A stretch of DNA of 16,062 bases. Origin: an uncultured Bacteroidota bacterium (GTDB lineage: Bacteria; Bacteroidota; Bacteroidia; Flavobacteriales; Flavobacteriaceae). Within the stretch, counting starts at the first letter, position 1. Every line of letters starts with the position of its first letter. Below the pieces are notes generated by a model. That model saw only the letters and a list, made by a program, of their open reading frames with translations. It was not told the origin of the DNA and ran no database searches. Both the position numbers and the translations under genes were made by a program. Below, piece by piece: positions 1 to 6,053 of this stretch. The stretch spans positions 1 through 16,062 of the forward strand of contig CAIXNQ010000116.1 of the NCBI GenBank assembly GCA_903920835.1. The letters are read 5' to 3'.

Positions 1-1
1 A

Positions 2-115
2 TATGACTATTCCATTTATGACATGGACGGGAATATTTTTTTAATCATCTGCAACATGTTGCTGAAAGCTTGTCAGCGTACATTTAACCGAGGTTGTATA
101 GATGATTTATTTTGA
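2..115 (+). other. Possible 3' end of an unidentified gene cut by the window edge
   Basis: From base 2 a plus-strand frame stays open for 37 codons to a TGA at 113-115. It reads YDYSIYDMDGNIF and later CIDDLF at the C-terminus. I recognise no family, and an open stretch this short in AT-rich DNA can be chance. The remaining bases up to 165 are AT-rich and show no gene, promoter or RNA. Sequence to the left of the window is needed to decide. Confidence 0.2.
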
Positions 116-165
116 GAATATTAATTAATAATTCCAAAACAGAGATACTCCTATTTGTGATTGAA

Positions 166-207
166 AATAAAACTAAATTATACAGCAAGACAGACTTTAG
201 TTTTATT
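166..207 (-). terminator. AT-rich 12-bp inverted repeat, possible terminator of the acyl-CoA reductase gene
   Basis: AATAAAACTAAA (166-177) and TTTAGTTTTATT (196-207) are perfect 12-bp reverse complements around an 18-nt loop. The repeat lies 24 bases past the stop codon of the minus-strand reductase. In the minus direction the stem ends in TTATTTTC, a weak U-rich tail. The stem has only one G-C pair, so it would be a poor intrinsic terminator; it could instead protect the mRNA 3' end or be a binding site. Confidence 0.4.
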
Positions 208-230
208 AAATATTAAAGCCCGACTCCCTT

Positions 231-1289
231 TTAAAGCCCGCCAAGAAACAACATGGTATCTACATTGTCGGCATAATCCGAAAGCTGTGGTTGCTGTGTG
301 GCACCAAAAGCAATGCTGTTGTCGATAATTCCGTTTGAAACCACACATTGAATCTGGTCTGCATCTGAAATTAGTTTGATTTTTACAAAATCTATCGTGT
401 CATAAAATTCATAAAACACACTAGAAATTGGTGACGAATAGCTGCTGTCTTCTTTAATAGTCAAGAAACCATTGTCAAGTAATTTATAGTTACTCATCAA
501 GAAAACAGCTTTGTTGTAGTCATAATTATTGGCATATTTTTCATAATGAATGATGTCTTGATACTGATAAATGGCTTCAAAAAAAGCAGTAAAATCATAG
601 TCTTTTGGCACAAAAAGTTTAGAAACAGAGCGACAACCCAACCCAAAATATCTAAATATATCTTCGCCCAGCGCAATGAGTTGTTCGTTAGTTTCGCTGC
701 CGTCTAAAACCGCAACTGAGTTTCTGTTTTTACGAATAATGCTAGGTTTGTCTCTAAAATAATAATCAAAATAGCGCGCAGTATTGTTGCTTCCTGTGGC
801 AATAACGGCATCGAAATCGGTTAGTTTTCCGTCAGTAAATGTTATAAAGTTGGCAAGTTTTGGGTTGACCGCAATTAAATATTTTGCTAAGAACGGCAAT
901 AAATGTTGGTCGTTTGAAGACGTTTTTACTACCACACGATGACCAGAAAGCACCACCGACATAAAATCATGAAAACCTACCAGCGGAATATTTCCTGCTA
1001 GAATCAATCCAATATTTTTAGGTTCAGATACTGTAAAAGTATATTCAGAAAGCCATTTGTCGAGTTGTGCTTCGGATAAAGAAGATGCCCATGATTGAAC
1101 CGCAAAATAAACTTGTTCGGGCGTGTACCAACCATTATGCGATTGCGAAAGCAGAATTAAATTAATGAAATCATCATAAAACAAATCGTTGTTTAGAACC
1201 GATTCATTTTTTTGTGAATTTGTTTCAGAAAATTGTTTTAGAAAAGAACCCAATTCTACAAAACATTTTTTTTTCTCGCTTTGCAACAT
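231..1289 (-). CDS. LuxC-type acyl-CoA reductase
   Basis: This 352-residue protein resembles the LuxC family of long-chain acyl-CoA (acyl-protein thioester) reductases, relatives of aldehyde dehydrogenases that reduce an activated acyl group to an aldehyde with NAD(P)H. Visible family marks are the nucleotide-binding stretch LILAGNIPLVGFHDF (about residues 96-110), the GSNNTARYF segment (166-174) and FGLGCRSVSKLFVP (215-228), whose Cys219 is the likely acyl-accepting nucleophile. It is shorter than LuxC of luminous bacteria (about 480 residues), as is usual for Bacteroidota members. The ATG at 1289 sits about 32 bases after the predicted start point of its own promoter. No luxD, luxE or luciferase genes are in the window, so a light-producing role is not supported. 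Its divergent neighbour is a ferredoxin. The acyl substrate in this organism is unknown. Confidence 0.85.
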   Translation of the reverse strand: MLQSEKKKCFVELGSFLKQFSETNSQKNESVLNNDLFYDDFINLILLSQSHNGWYTPEQVYFAVQSWASSLSEAQLDKWLSEYTFTVSEPKNIGLILAGNIPLVGFHDFMSVVLSGHRVVVKTSSNDQHLLPFLAKYLIAVNPKLANFITFTDGKLTDFDAVIATGSNNTARYFDYYFRDKPSIIRKNRNSVAVLDGSETNEQLIALGEDIFRYFGLGCRSVSKLFVPKDYDFTAFFEAIYQYQDIIHYEKYANNYDYNKAVFLMSNYKLLDNGFLTIKEDSSYSSPISSVFYEFYDTIDFVKIKLISDADQIQCVVSNGIIDNSIAFGATQQPQLSDYADNVDTMLFLGGL

Positions 1290-1296
1290 AAGTAAC

Positions 1297-1327
1297 TTGT
1301 TTATGATTAGTTTTGATTGTAATTTTG
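1297..1327 (+). promoter_or_regulatory. Promoter of the ferredoxin gene (TTG-N20-TAATTTTG)
   Basis: TTG at 1297-1299 and TAATTTTG at 1320-1327 are 20 bases apart and match the Bacteroidota -33/-7 consensus TTG-N17-23-TAnnTTTG exactly. Transcription would begin near 1334, leaving a leader of about 130 nt before the ferredoxin ATG. The -7 box is one arm of a near-palindrome shared with the opposing promoter. Confidence 0.65.
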
Positions 1328-1329
1328 CG

Positions 1330-1362
1330 CAAAAATAAGGCTTATTTAGTCAAAAGACACAA
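1330..1362 (-). promoter_or_regulatory. Promoter of the acyl-CoA reductase gene (TTG-N22-TATTTTTG)
   Basis: Read on the minus strand, TTG lies at 1362-1360 and TATTTTTG at 1337-1330, with 22 bases between them, again matching the Bacteroidota consensus. Transcription would start near 1322, about 33 bases before the reductase ATG. Its -7 box is only two bases from the -7 box of the opposing ferredoxin promoter. Confidence 0.65.
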
Positions 1363-1462
1363 AGTCATAATGTCAAAAGATTATAAAATCTATGAAATTA
1401 CGATTGTTTTACCCAAAGACTTTTTAAACTTTAATTCATTTCAATCTTTAAGACATAAACAA

Positions 1463-1813
1463 ATGGCAATAATAATAACAGACGAATGTATCAATTGTGG
1501 TGCCTGCGAGCCCGAATGTCCGAACACAGCAATCTATGAAGGAGCTGATGATTGGCGTTATAAAGACGGCACAAAACTAAAAGGAAAACTAATCCTTCCA
1601 GACGGCACCGAAGTTGATGCAGACGAACCACAAACCCCAATTTCTGACGATGTTTATTACATTGTTCCCGGAAAATGTACCGAATGCAAAGGCTTCCATG
1701 ACGAACCGCAATGCGCAGCTGTTTGCCCAGTTGATTGTTGCATTCCAGATGTAAATCACGTTGAATCCGAAGAAACACTGCTGAACAGGCAATCATTTTT
1801 ACATAATCATTAA
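1463..1813 (+). CDS. 2[4Fe-4S] ferredoxin, YfhL/Alvin type
   Basis: A 116-residue cytoplasmic electron carrier. The first cluster motif is C9-x2-C12-x2-C15-x3-C19-P (CINCGACEPECP). The second is C72-x2-C75-x8-C84-x3-C88-P; the eight-residue spacing inside it marks the YfhL/Alvin type of low-potential dicluster ferredoxin. An insertion of about 50 residues rich in Asp, Glu and Gly separates the motifs, and two further cysteines (92, 93) follow. I place the start at the ATG at 1463, giving MAIIITDECINCG, the normal N-terminus. The frame is open upstream to 1313, but that stretch runs through the -7 promoter box and has no ferredoxin similarity. It diverges from the acyl-CoA reductase and ends just before a strong terminator, so it is probably a single-gene transcript. 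Its redox partner is unknown. Confidence 0.92.
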   Translation: MAIIITDECINCGACEPECPNTAIYEGADDWRYKDGTKLKGKLILPDGTEVDADEPQTPISDDVYYIVPGKCTECKGFHDEPQCAAVCPVDCCIPDVNHVESEETLLNRQSFLHNH

Positions 1814-1818
1814 TATCA

Positions 1819-1846
1819 AATCCCTTTTCAAAAGGGATTTTCTTTT
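1819..1846 (+). terminator. Intrinsic terminator of the ferredoxin gene
   Basis: AATCCCTTTT (1819-1828) and AAAAGGGATT (1830-1839) are perfect inverted repeats, forming a stem of about 8 bp with a 5-nt loop. A T-rich tail, TTTTCTTTT, runs to 1846. It begins 6 bases after the ferredoxin stop codon. Confidence 0.85.
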
Positions 1847-1873
1847 AGTTTAAACTTAAAAAAATAAGTCCGA

Positions 1874-1906
1874 TTGTTAAAAAACGATTAGTTATTGTTA
1901 AGTTTG
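1874..1906 (+). promoter_or_regulatory. Promoter of the secreted carboxypeptidase-regulatory-domain gene
   Basis: TTG (1874-1876) and TAAGTTTG (1899-1906) are separated by 22 bases and fit the Bacteroidota consensus. Transcription would start near 1913, giving a leader of only about 14 bases before the ATG at 1927. Confidence 0.6.
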
Positions 1907-1926
1907 TATTTCGTTATTCGTCGGTT

Positions 1927-3087
1927 ATGAATAAATTAGTACTCTTTTTTCTGTTTTCTTGCTTTTCTGTTTTTGCACAAAACAAAGAAATCAATGTTGT
2001 TTTTAAAGATGCGCAAACCAATCTTCCAATAGAAGATGTAGCTGTTTATGTTTTAAAAACAAAGCTAAATTATGTGAGCAATGTGCAAGGAAAAGTAACT
2101 TTTATCTGTAACGAATCTTCAATAATAAAAATTTCAAATTCGGCTTATATTTCTCAAACGCTTAAATCGGCTAATTTAAAAGAGCCAGAAAATATTATAT
2201 TTTTAAAGAAAAACAGTAGCGATCTCGACGAAATCATTCTCACAAAACAACATCCACAACAAATATTAAAAGGCATTGTTGCTAATTCAATTTCAAAACT
2301 ATCCGTCCCCGCAAGATTAAAAGTCTATTCAAGAGAATTTTTTAAGCTAAATGGAGCTTATAATTATTACAACGACGGATTGATTAATTTTCAAATTTCG
2401 GGCAAAGACAAGAATTATGAAACTACAATTCTTGTAGATCAAAATCGATCTTATGGATTAATTGAACAAGCTGTAGAAAATGATTTGCTGGGCTATAACT
2501 TGAACGATATTATGAAAAACTATTATAGTTTTAAATACATCAACCCAATTTTAGAATCAAGTGCAAAGAAAGACTATGATTTTATTATTAAATCAAACGC
2601 CACAAACACCGATTATTATACCATGCTCATCACGCCGCTTGACGAAAACAAATCAATGCGCGACGATGTTCAAATTGTATATGACAGAAAAAGAAAAATA
2701 ATTCTAGAAATCAGCACATTTTTGTCGCCAGTGACGCTATCTAAAATTAAAGATAAAAAATCAGACGGGTCAAAAAATATTTTTAAATCAATGTTTAAAG
2801 CTGTTTATAAAATTCAAGGCGACAATTATTATTTGCTTTCGTCCAAAGAAGAAATTGGTTTTGACCGCATGCAAAAGAAACAAACCAAATCAATTGAAGT
2901 TAGAAATTATCTAGTAACTACAAACTTTAGCAATCAAAAGTTGACCTATAAAGAGAACGAGGTTTTTAAAGACAAAACCTTGCTAAATAAAAAAAATGTT
3001 ATTATAACGGATTATTGGAACAACTCTGGAATTACTGCAACAGAAGAAGAACAAGAAATAGTCAATAAACTAGAACAAGAAAACTAG
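1927..3087 (+). CDS. Secreted protein with N-terminal carboxypeptidase-regulatory-like domain
   Basis: This 386-residue protein starts with a clear signal peptide (MNKLVLFFLFSCFSVFAQ, cleavage probably after FA at residue 17), so it is exported, probably to the periplasm or outer membrane. Residues about 22-100 look like a CarboxypepD_reg-like beta-sandwich: INVVFKDAQTNLPIEDVAVY, then a SNVQGKVTF turn, ending in LDEIIL. This module is common at the N-terminus of SusC-type transporters and other Bacteroidota surface proteins. The remaining 280 residues are rich in Lys, Asn and Tyr, with predicted beta character, and I do not recognise them. There is no TonB box, beta-barrel C-terminus or T9SS sorting domain visible. 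It is a single-gene unit between the ferredoxin terminator and ychF. Its role is unknown; a cell-surface binding or assembly function is only a guess. Confidence 0.75.
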   Translation: MNKLVLFFLFSCFSVFAQNKEINVVFKDAQTNLPIEDVAVYVLKTKLNYVSNVQGKVTFICNESSIIKISNSAYISQTLKSANLKEPENIIFLKKNSSDLDEIILTKQHPQQILKGIVANSISKLSVPARLKVYSREFFKLNGAYNYYNDGLINFQISGKDKNYETTILVDQNRSYGLIEQAVENDLLGYNLNDIMKNYYSFKYINPILESSAKKDYDFIIKSNATNTDYYTMLITPLDENKSMRDDVQIVYDRKRKIILEISTFLSPVTLSKIKDKKSDGSKNIFKSMFKAVYKIQGDNYYLLSSKEEIGFDRMQKKQTKSIEVRNYLVTTNFSNQKLTYKENEVFKDKTLLNKKNVIITDYWNNSGITATEEEQEIVNKLEQEN

Positions 3088-3143
3088 CCAATTGCAAACC
3101 TCAGCACGATACAAATTTTCCTGAATTTTTAGATTAATAAAAG

Positions 3144-3151
3144 TATATTTG
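3144..3151 (+). promoter_or_regulatory. Promoter -7 element of ychF (TATATTTG)
   Basis: TATATTTG is an exact match to the Bacteroidota -7 consensus and would start transcription near 3158, about 53 bases before ychF. No TTG stands 17-23 bases upstream, so the -33 element is weak or absent. The ten bases TATATTTGCA recur identically in both tRNA promoters of this window. Confidence 0.55.
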
Positions 3152-3210
3152 CACTCGTTTAAATAAAAAAATAGTGCTAATAATTTATTGTTAGACATAA
3201 AACCACGAGA

Positions 3211-4305
3211 ATGAAAGCAGGAATTGTAGGATTACCAAATGTTGGAAAATCAACTTTATTTAATTGTTTGTCAAACGCAAAAGCACAAAGTGCCAACTTT
3301 CCTTTTTGCACCATCGAGCCTAATATTGGCGTAGTAAATGTTCCAGACCCACGAATCGTTCGTTTGGAAGAATTAGTAAAACCAGAGCGTGTTCAAATGG
3401 CTACTGTAGATATAGTCGATATTGCAGGCTTGGTCAAAGGTGCCAGCAAAGGCGAAGGTCTGGGCAATCAATTCCTAGCAAATATAAGAGAATGTAACGC
3501 TATTATTCATGTTTTACGTTGTTTTGATAACGACAATATTGTTCATGTTGATGGAAATGTAAACCCAATCCGTGACAAAGAAACCATCGACATAGAACTT
3601 CAACTGAAAGACTTAGAAACAGTTGAAAAAAGATTAGAAAAAGTAAATCGTGCAGCTAAAACCGGCAATAAAGAAGCACAAGTAGAAAAAGCATTTTTAG
3701 ATCGAATTAGAGAAGCACTACTTCAAGCCAAATCTGCTCGAACAGTAGCTCCACAAAATGCAGATGAAGAAGCACTGATGGAAGATTTTCAATTAATAAC
3801 GACAAAACCTGTGCTCTATGTTTGCAACGTTGACGAGGGTTCAGCAGCAACTGGCAATGCCTATGTTGATCAAGTTAGAGAATTAGTAAAAGACGAAAAT
3901 GCCGAAGTAATTGTGCTCGCTGTAGGCACCGAAGCAGATATTACAGAACTAGAAACCTATGAAGAACGACAAGTTTTTCTTGAAGACATGGGACTTACAG
4001 AACCTGGATCGGCAGTATTGATTAGAGCAGCCTATAAACTTTTAAAACTTCAAACTTATTTCACCGCCGGCGTAAAAGAAGTCCGCGCTTGGACAATAAA
4101 CATTGGCGACACTGCACCAAAAGCAGCTGGCGTTATCCACACCGATTTTGAAAAAGGTTTTATTCGTGCAGAAGTAATTGCATTTGAAGATTTTTCAACC
4201 TTTGGCTCAGAAGCAAAAGTAAAAGAGGCAGGAAAACTTAGAGTAGAAGGAAAAGAATATATCGTTAAAGACGGCGATGTAATGCACTTTAGATTTAATG
4301 TATAA
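3211..4305 (+). CDS. ychF: Ribosome-associated redox-regulated ATPase YchF
   Basis: A 364-residue Obg-family P-loop NTPase (OLA1/YchF), a universally conserved cytoplasmic protein that binds ribosomes and prefers ATP over GTP. The P-loop is GLPNVGKSTLFN (residues 7-18) and the switch II motif is DIAGLVKGASKGEGLGNQF (70-88). In place of the GTPase NKxD motif there is NVDE (206-209), the change associated with ATP specificity. A charged helical segment (about 128-175) forms the coiled-coil domain, and residues about 281-364 form the C-terminal TGS domain (TAGVKEVRAWTINIGDTAPK). Cys33 in NFPFCTIEPN matches the redox-sensitive cysteine described for the E. coli protein. Length and motifs are complete. 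It is transcribed alone; I see no intrinsic terminator between it and the opposing tRNA-Pro. Confidence 0.97.
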   Translation: MKAGIVGLPNVGKSTLFNCLSNAKAQSANFPFCTIEPNIGVVNVPDPRIVRLEELVKPERVQMATVDIVDIAGLVKGASKGEGLGNQFLANIRECNAIIHVLRCFDNDNIVHVDGNVNPIRDKETIDIELQLKDLETVEKRLEKVNRAAKTGNKEAQVEKAFLDRIREALLQAKSARTVAPQNADEEALMEDFQLITTKPVLYVCNVDEGSAATGNAYVDQVRELVKDENAEVIVLAVGTEADITELETYEERQVFLEDMGLTEPGSAVLIRAAYKLLKLQTYFTAGVKEVRAWTINIGDTAPKAAGVIHTDFEKGFIRAEVIAFEDFSTFGSEAKVKEAGKLRVEGKEYIVKDGDVMHFRFNV

Positions 4306-4416
4306 CAAAGCCAAAAGTCGATATTCAATAGTTTAAATTCGGAAAAGAATGTCAATCGATGGTTGTTTAACTAGAAAGCATCTCACAATTTACAACTTCG
4401 TAAGAAAATAAAAAAG

Positions 4417-4490
4417 TCGGGATGACTGGATTCGAACCAGCGACCCCTAGCACCCCATGCTAGTACGCTACCAGGCTGCGCTACATCCCG
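4417..4490 (-). tRNA. tRNA-Pro (anticodon GGG)
   Basis: On the minus strand the 74-nt sequence folds as a full cloverleaf. The acceptor stem is CGGGATG/CATCCCG with discriminator A at 4417. The D arm is GCGC/GCGC, the anticodon stem is CTAGC/GCTAG with loop ATGGGGT, and the T arm loop is TTCGAAT. The anticodon GGG reads proline CCC/CCU. The 3' CCA is not encoded (the genomic bases are CTT), so it must be added enzymatically. A T-rich run (CTTTTTTATTTTC) directly follows the gene and could end transcription. Confidence 0.96.
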
Positions 4491-4504
4491 AAAAATTTCA
4501 AATG

Positions 4505-4534
4505 CAAATATATAATAGTACTAATCATCTGCAA
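4505..4534 (-). promoter_or_regulatory. Promoter of tRNA-Pro (TTG-N19-TATATTTG)
   Basis: On the minus strand TTG at 4534-4532 and TATATTTG at 4512-4505 are 19 bases apart, an exact fit to the Bacteroidota consensus. Transcription would start near 4498, about 8 bases before the mature tRNA 5' end. Confidence 0.75.
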
Positions 4535-4653
4535 AAGTTTTTAGTTAAATATAGAATTAGAAATCAAACAAAGTTGACAAACAATCGAATAAAAGCAAAC
4601 TAGCAACAAACTTTTTATTAAATGAATTTTATTTTAAAAAATCATGAACTTAC

Positions 4654-4683
4654 TTGTTTAAGACAATAAAGTTTGTATATTTG
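4654..4683 (+). promoter_or_regulatory. Promoter of initiator tRNA (TTG-N19-TATATTTG)
   Basis: TTG at 4654-4656 and TATATTTG at 4676-4683 are 19 bases apart, the same spacing and the same -7 octamer as the tRNA-Pro promoter that faces the other way. Transcription would start near 4690, about 6 bases before the tRNA. Confidence 0.75.
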
Positions 4684-4695
4684 CAATCTAAACAG

Positions 4696-4768
4696 CGCGG
4701 GATAGAGCAGTAGGCAGCTCGTCGGGCTCATAACCCGAAGGTCACAGGTTCGAGTCCTGTTCCCGCTA
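4696..4768 (+). tRNA. Initiator tRNA-fMet (anticodon CAT)
   Basis: A 73-nt cloverleaf: acceptor CGCGGGA/TCCCGCT, D stem GAGC/GCTC, anticodon stem TCGGG/CCCGA with loop CTCATAA, T arm ACAGG-TTCGAGT-CCTGT, discriminator A at 4768. Two marks identify it as the initiator rather than an elongator. Three G-C pairs (GGG/CCC) close the anticodon loop, and position 1 is unpaired with position 72 (C1 against U72), the mismatch read by methionyl-tRNA formyltransferase and discriminated against by EF-Tu. CCA is not encoded (CTA follows). It has its own promoter and terminator. Confidence 0.96.
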
Positions 4769-4772
4769 CTAG

Positions 4773-4797
4773 AAACCCAGCAATTGCTGGGTTTTTT
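4773..4797 (+). terminator. Intrinsic terminator of the initiator tRNA
   Basis: AAACCCAGCAATTGCTGGGTTT is a perfect palindrome beginning 4 bases after the tRNA, with CCCAGCA/TGCTGGG as the strong core, followed by an unbroken run of six T (4792-4797). Confidence 0.9.
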
Positions 4798-4858
4798 GCT
4801 TTAATAAACTAAAGTTATTATCTATTAATTTCATTTATTGTTTAGTAAGTTATTTCTA

Positions 4859-5761
4859 ATGAAAGCCAAATTCCTTAATTATATAGAAAATCTTCAAGAC
4901 CAAATCACTTCAAAACTTGAAGAAGTTGATGGCGTTGCTCTATTTCGAGAAGATGTTTGGGAACGAACCGAAGGCGGTGGAGGAAGAACTAGAGTTGTTG
5001 AAAACGGACAAGTTTTTGAAAAAGGAGGCGTAAATATTTCTGCCGTTCATGGCAAATTACCCGAAGCAATGCAAAAAATGTTCAACGTTGGTGAAGCCGA
5101 CTTTTTTGCCTGCGGATTAAGTTTGGTAATTCACCCAAAAAGCCCTATGGTTCCAACGGTTCATGCCAATTGGCGGTATTTTGAGATGTATGATAATGAC
5201 GGAAAAACAATCAACTCTTGGTTTGGCGGCGGACAAGATTTAACGCCCTATTATTTGTTTGAAGAAGATGCGATTCACTTTCATCAAATCTGTAAAAACG
5301 CTTGCGACAAACACAATCCCGATTTTTATCCAAAGTTCAAAACTCAATGTGATGACTATTTTTGGAATGCGCATCGAAACGAAGCTCGTGGTATTGGTGG
5401 TTTGTTTTTTGATTATTGTAAAGCAAATGACAACATGAAAATTGAAGATTGGTTCAATTTTGTTGCCGAAGTTGGTAATAGTTTTCTTGAAGCTTATGTG
5501 CCAATTGTTGAAAAAAGAAAACATCTTGATTATAACGAATCACAAAGAAATTGGCAAGAAATTCGTCGTGGTAGATACGTTGAATTTAATTTAGTTCACG
5601 ACAAAGGCACTTTGTTTGGTTTGAAAACAAACGGAAGAATAGAGAGTATTTTAATGTCTTTGCCGCCTCATGTGCAGTGGGTTTATGACCACCATCCCAA
5701 ATTCGGAAGTCCAGAAGAAGATTTAATAAAAGTATTGATGAGTCCAAGAAAATGGATATAA
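4859..5761 (+). CDS. hemF: Oxygen-dependent coproporphyrinogen III oxidase
   Basis: A 300-residue cytoplasmic enzyme that uses O2 to decarboxylate two propionates of coproporphyrinogen III to vinyl groups, giving protoporphyrinogen IX in heme synthesis. The length matches E. coli HemF (299). Family motifs are complete: GGGGRTRV (39-46), KGGVNIS (55-61), TVHANWRYFE (100-109), WFGGGQDLTPYY (121-132), NEARGIGGLFFDY (174-186), RRGRYVEFNLVHDKGTLFGL (236-255) and SILMSLPP (263-270). Conserved histidines include His102, His142 and His172. I chose the ATG at 4859 (MKAKFLNYIE); the frame opens at a TTG at 4838, but the added residues are not family-like. No consensus promoter is visible between the tRNA terminator and the start; TAATTTCA at 4826 is the nearest weak candidate. 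The product supplies heme that the downstream SdhC cytochrome b would use. Confidence 0.97.
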   Translation: MKAKFLNYIENLQDQITSKLEEVDGVALFREDVWERTEGGGGRTRVVENGQVFEKGGVNISAVHGKLPEAMQKMFNVGEADFFACGLSLVIHPKSPMVPTVHANWRYFEMYDNDGKTINSWFGGGQDLTPYYLFEEDAIHFHQICKNACDKHNPDFYPKFKTQCDDYFWNAHRNEARGIGGLFFDYCKANDNMKIEDWFNFVAEVGNSFLEAYVPIVEKRKHLDYNESQRNWQEIRRGRYVEFNLVHDKGTLFGLKTNGRIESILMSLPPHVQWVYDHHPKFGSPEEDLIKVLMSPRKWI

Positions 5762-5762
5762 T

Positions 5763-5882
5763 AATTTGTAGATTATACACTTTTGTGAAAAAATAATAAT
5801 GTTTTAATTGGCATACTAAATAATTTAGTAATTCGTTCCTAATTTTCACACAAAATAGATCACTCAAAAGTGGAATACAATT
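5763..5882. repeat. Nested inverted repeat after hemF
   Basis: Three pairs of inverted repeats are nested around one centre. The outer arms are AATTTGTA and CACTTTTG (5763-5770, 5778-5785) against CAAAAGTG and TACAATT (5865-5872, 5876-5882). The middle arms are GTGAAAA (5785-5791) and TTTTCAC (5843-5849). The inner arms are TACTAAAT (5814-5821) and ATTTAGTA (5823-5830), separated by one base. It begins 1 base after the hemF stop codon and contains no convincing reading frame. It could be the remains of a small palindromic mobile element (MITE-like), or a folded RNA in the hemF 3' end. AT-rich DNA yields some such pairs by chance, so the nesting, not any single arm, is the evidence. Confidence 0.4.
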
Positions 5883-6000
5883 AAACAATAGATACTTTAA
5901 GAAATTATTAAATTATCTCGAACTTCATTTTTCTATAAGTAATTCTATTGTTTTTGATATTAGTCTTGCCAAAAAAGTTATAAAAAATTCAATTTAAACT

Positions 6001-6039
6001 AAAAAAATCCGACCCATAATTAATGAGTCGGATTTTTTT
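6001..6039. terminator. Bidirectional terminator between hemF and the S46 peptidase gene
   Basis: AAAAAAATCCGAC (6001-6013) and GTCGGATTTTTTT (6027-6039) are perfect 13-bp inverted repeats around a 13-nt loop. The GTCGGA core is followed by seven T on either strand, so it should end both the rightward hemF transcript and the leftward peptidase transcript, whose stop codon is 15 bases away. Confidence 0.9.
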
Positions 6040-6053
6040 GTTCAAGAGAAGCC

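Noticed and set aside
231..1289. Bioluminescence operon
   Set aside because: The LuxC-like reductase stands alone; no luciferase, LuxD or LuxE is present.
1313..1462. Longer N-terminus for the ferredoxin
   Set aside because: It would begin at a TTG, run through the -7 box of the gene's own promoter, and add 50 residues with no ferredoxin similarity.
1491..1796. Minus-strand frames opposite the ferredoxin gene
   Set aside because: They are shadows of the plus-strand codons; the plus frame has all eight cluster cysteines.
4838..4858. TTG start for hemF
   Set aside because: The following ATG at 4859 gives the length and N-terminus usual for the family.
5240..5888. Minus-strand frames under and beyond hemF
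   Set aside because: They overlap a certain gene in antisense, have unlikely compositions and no promoter.
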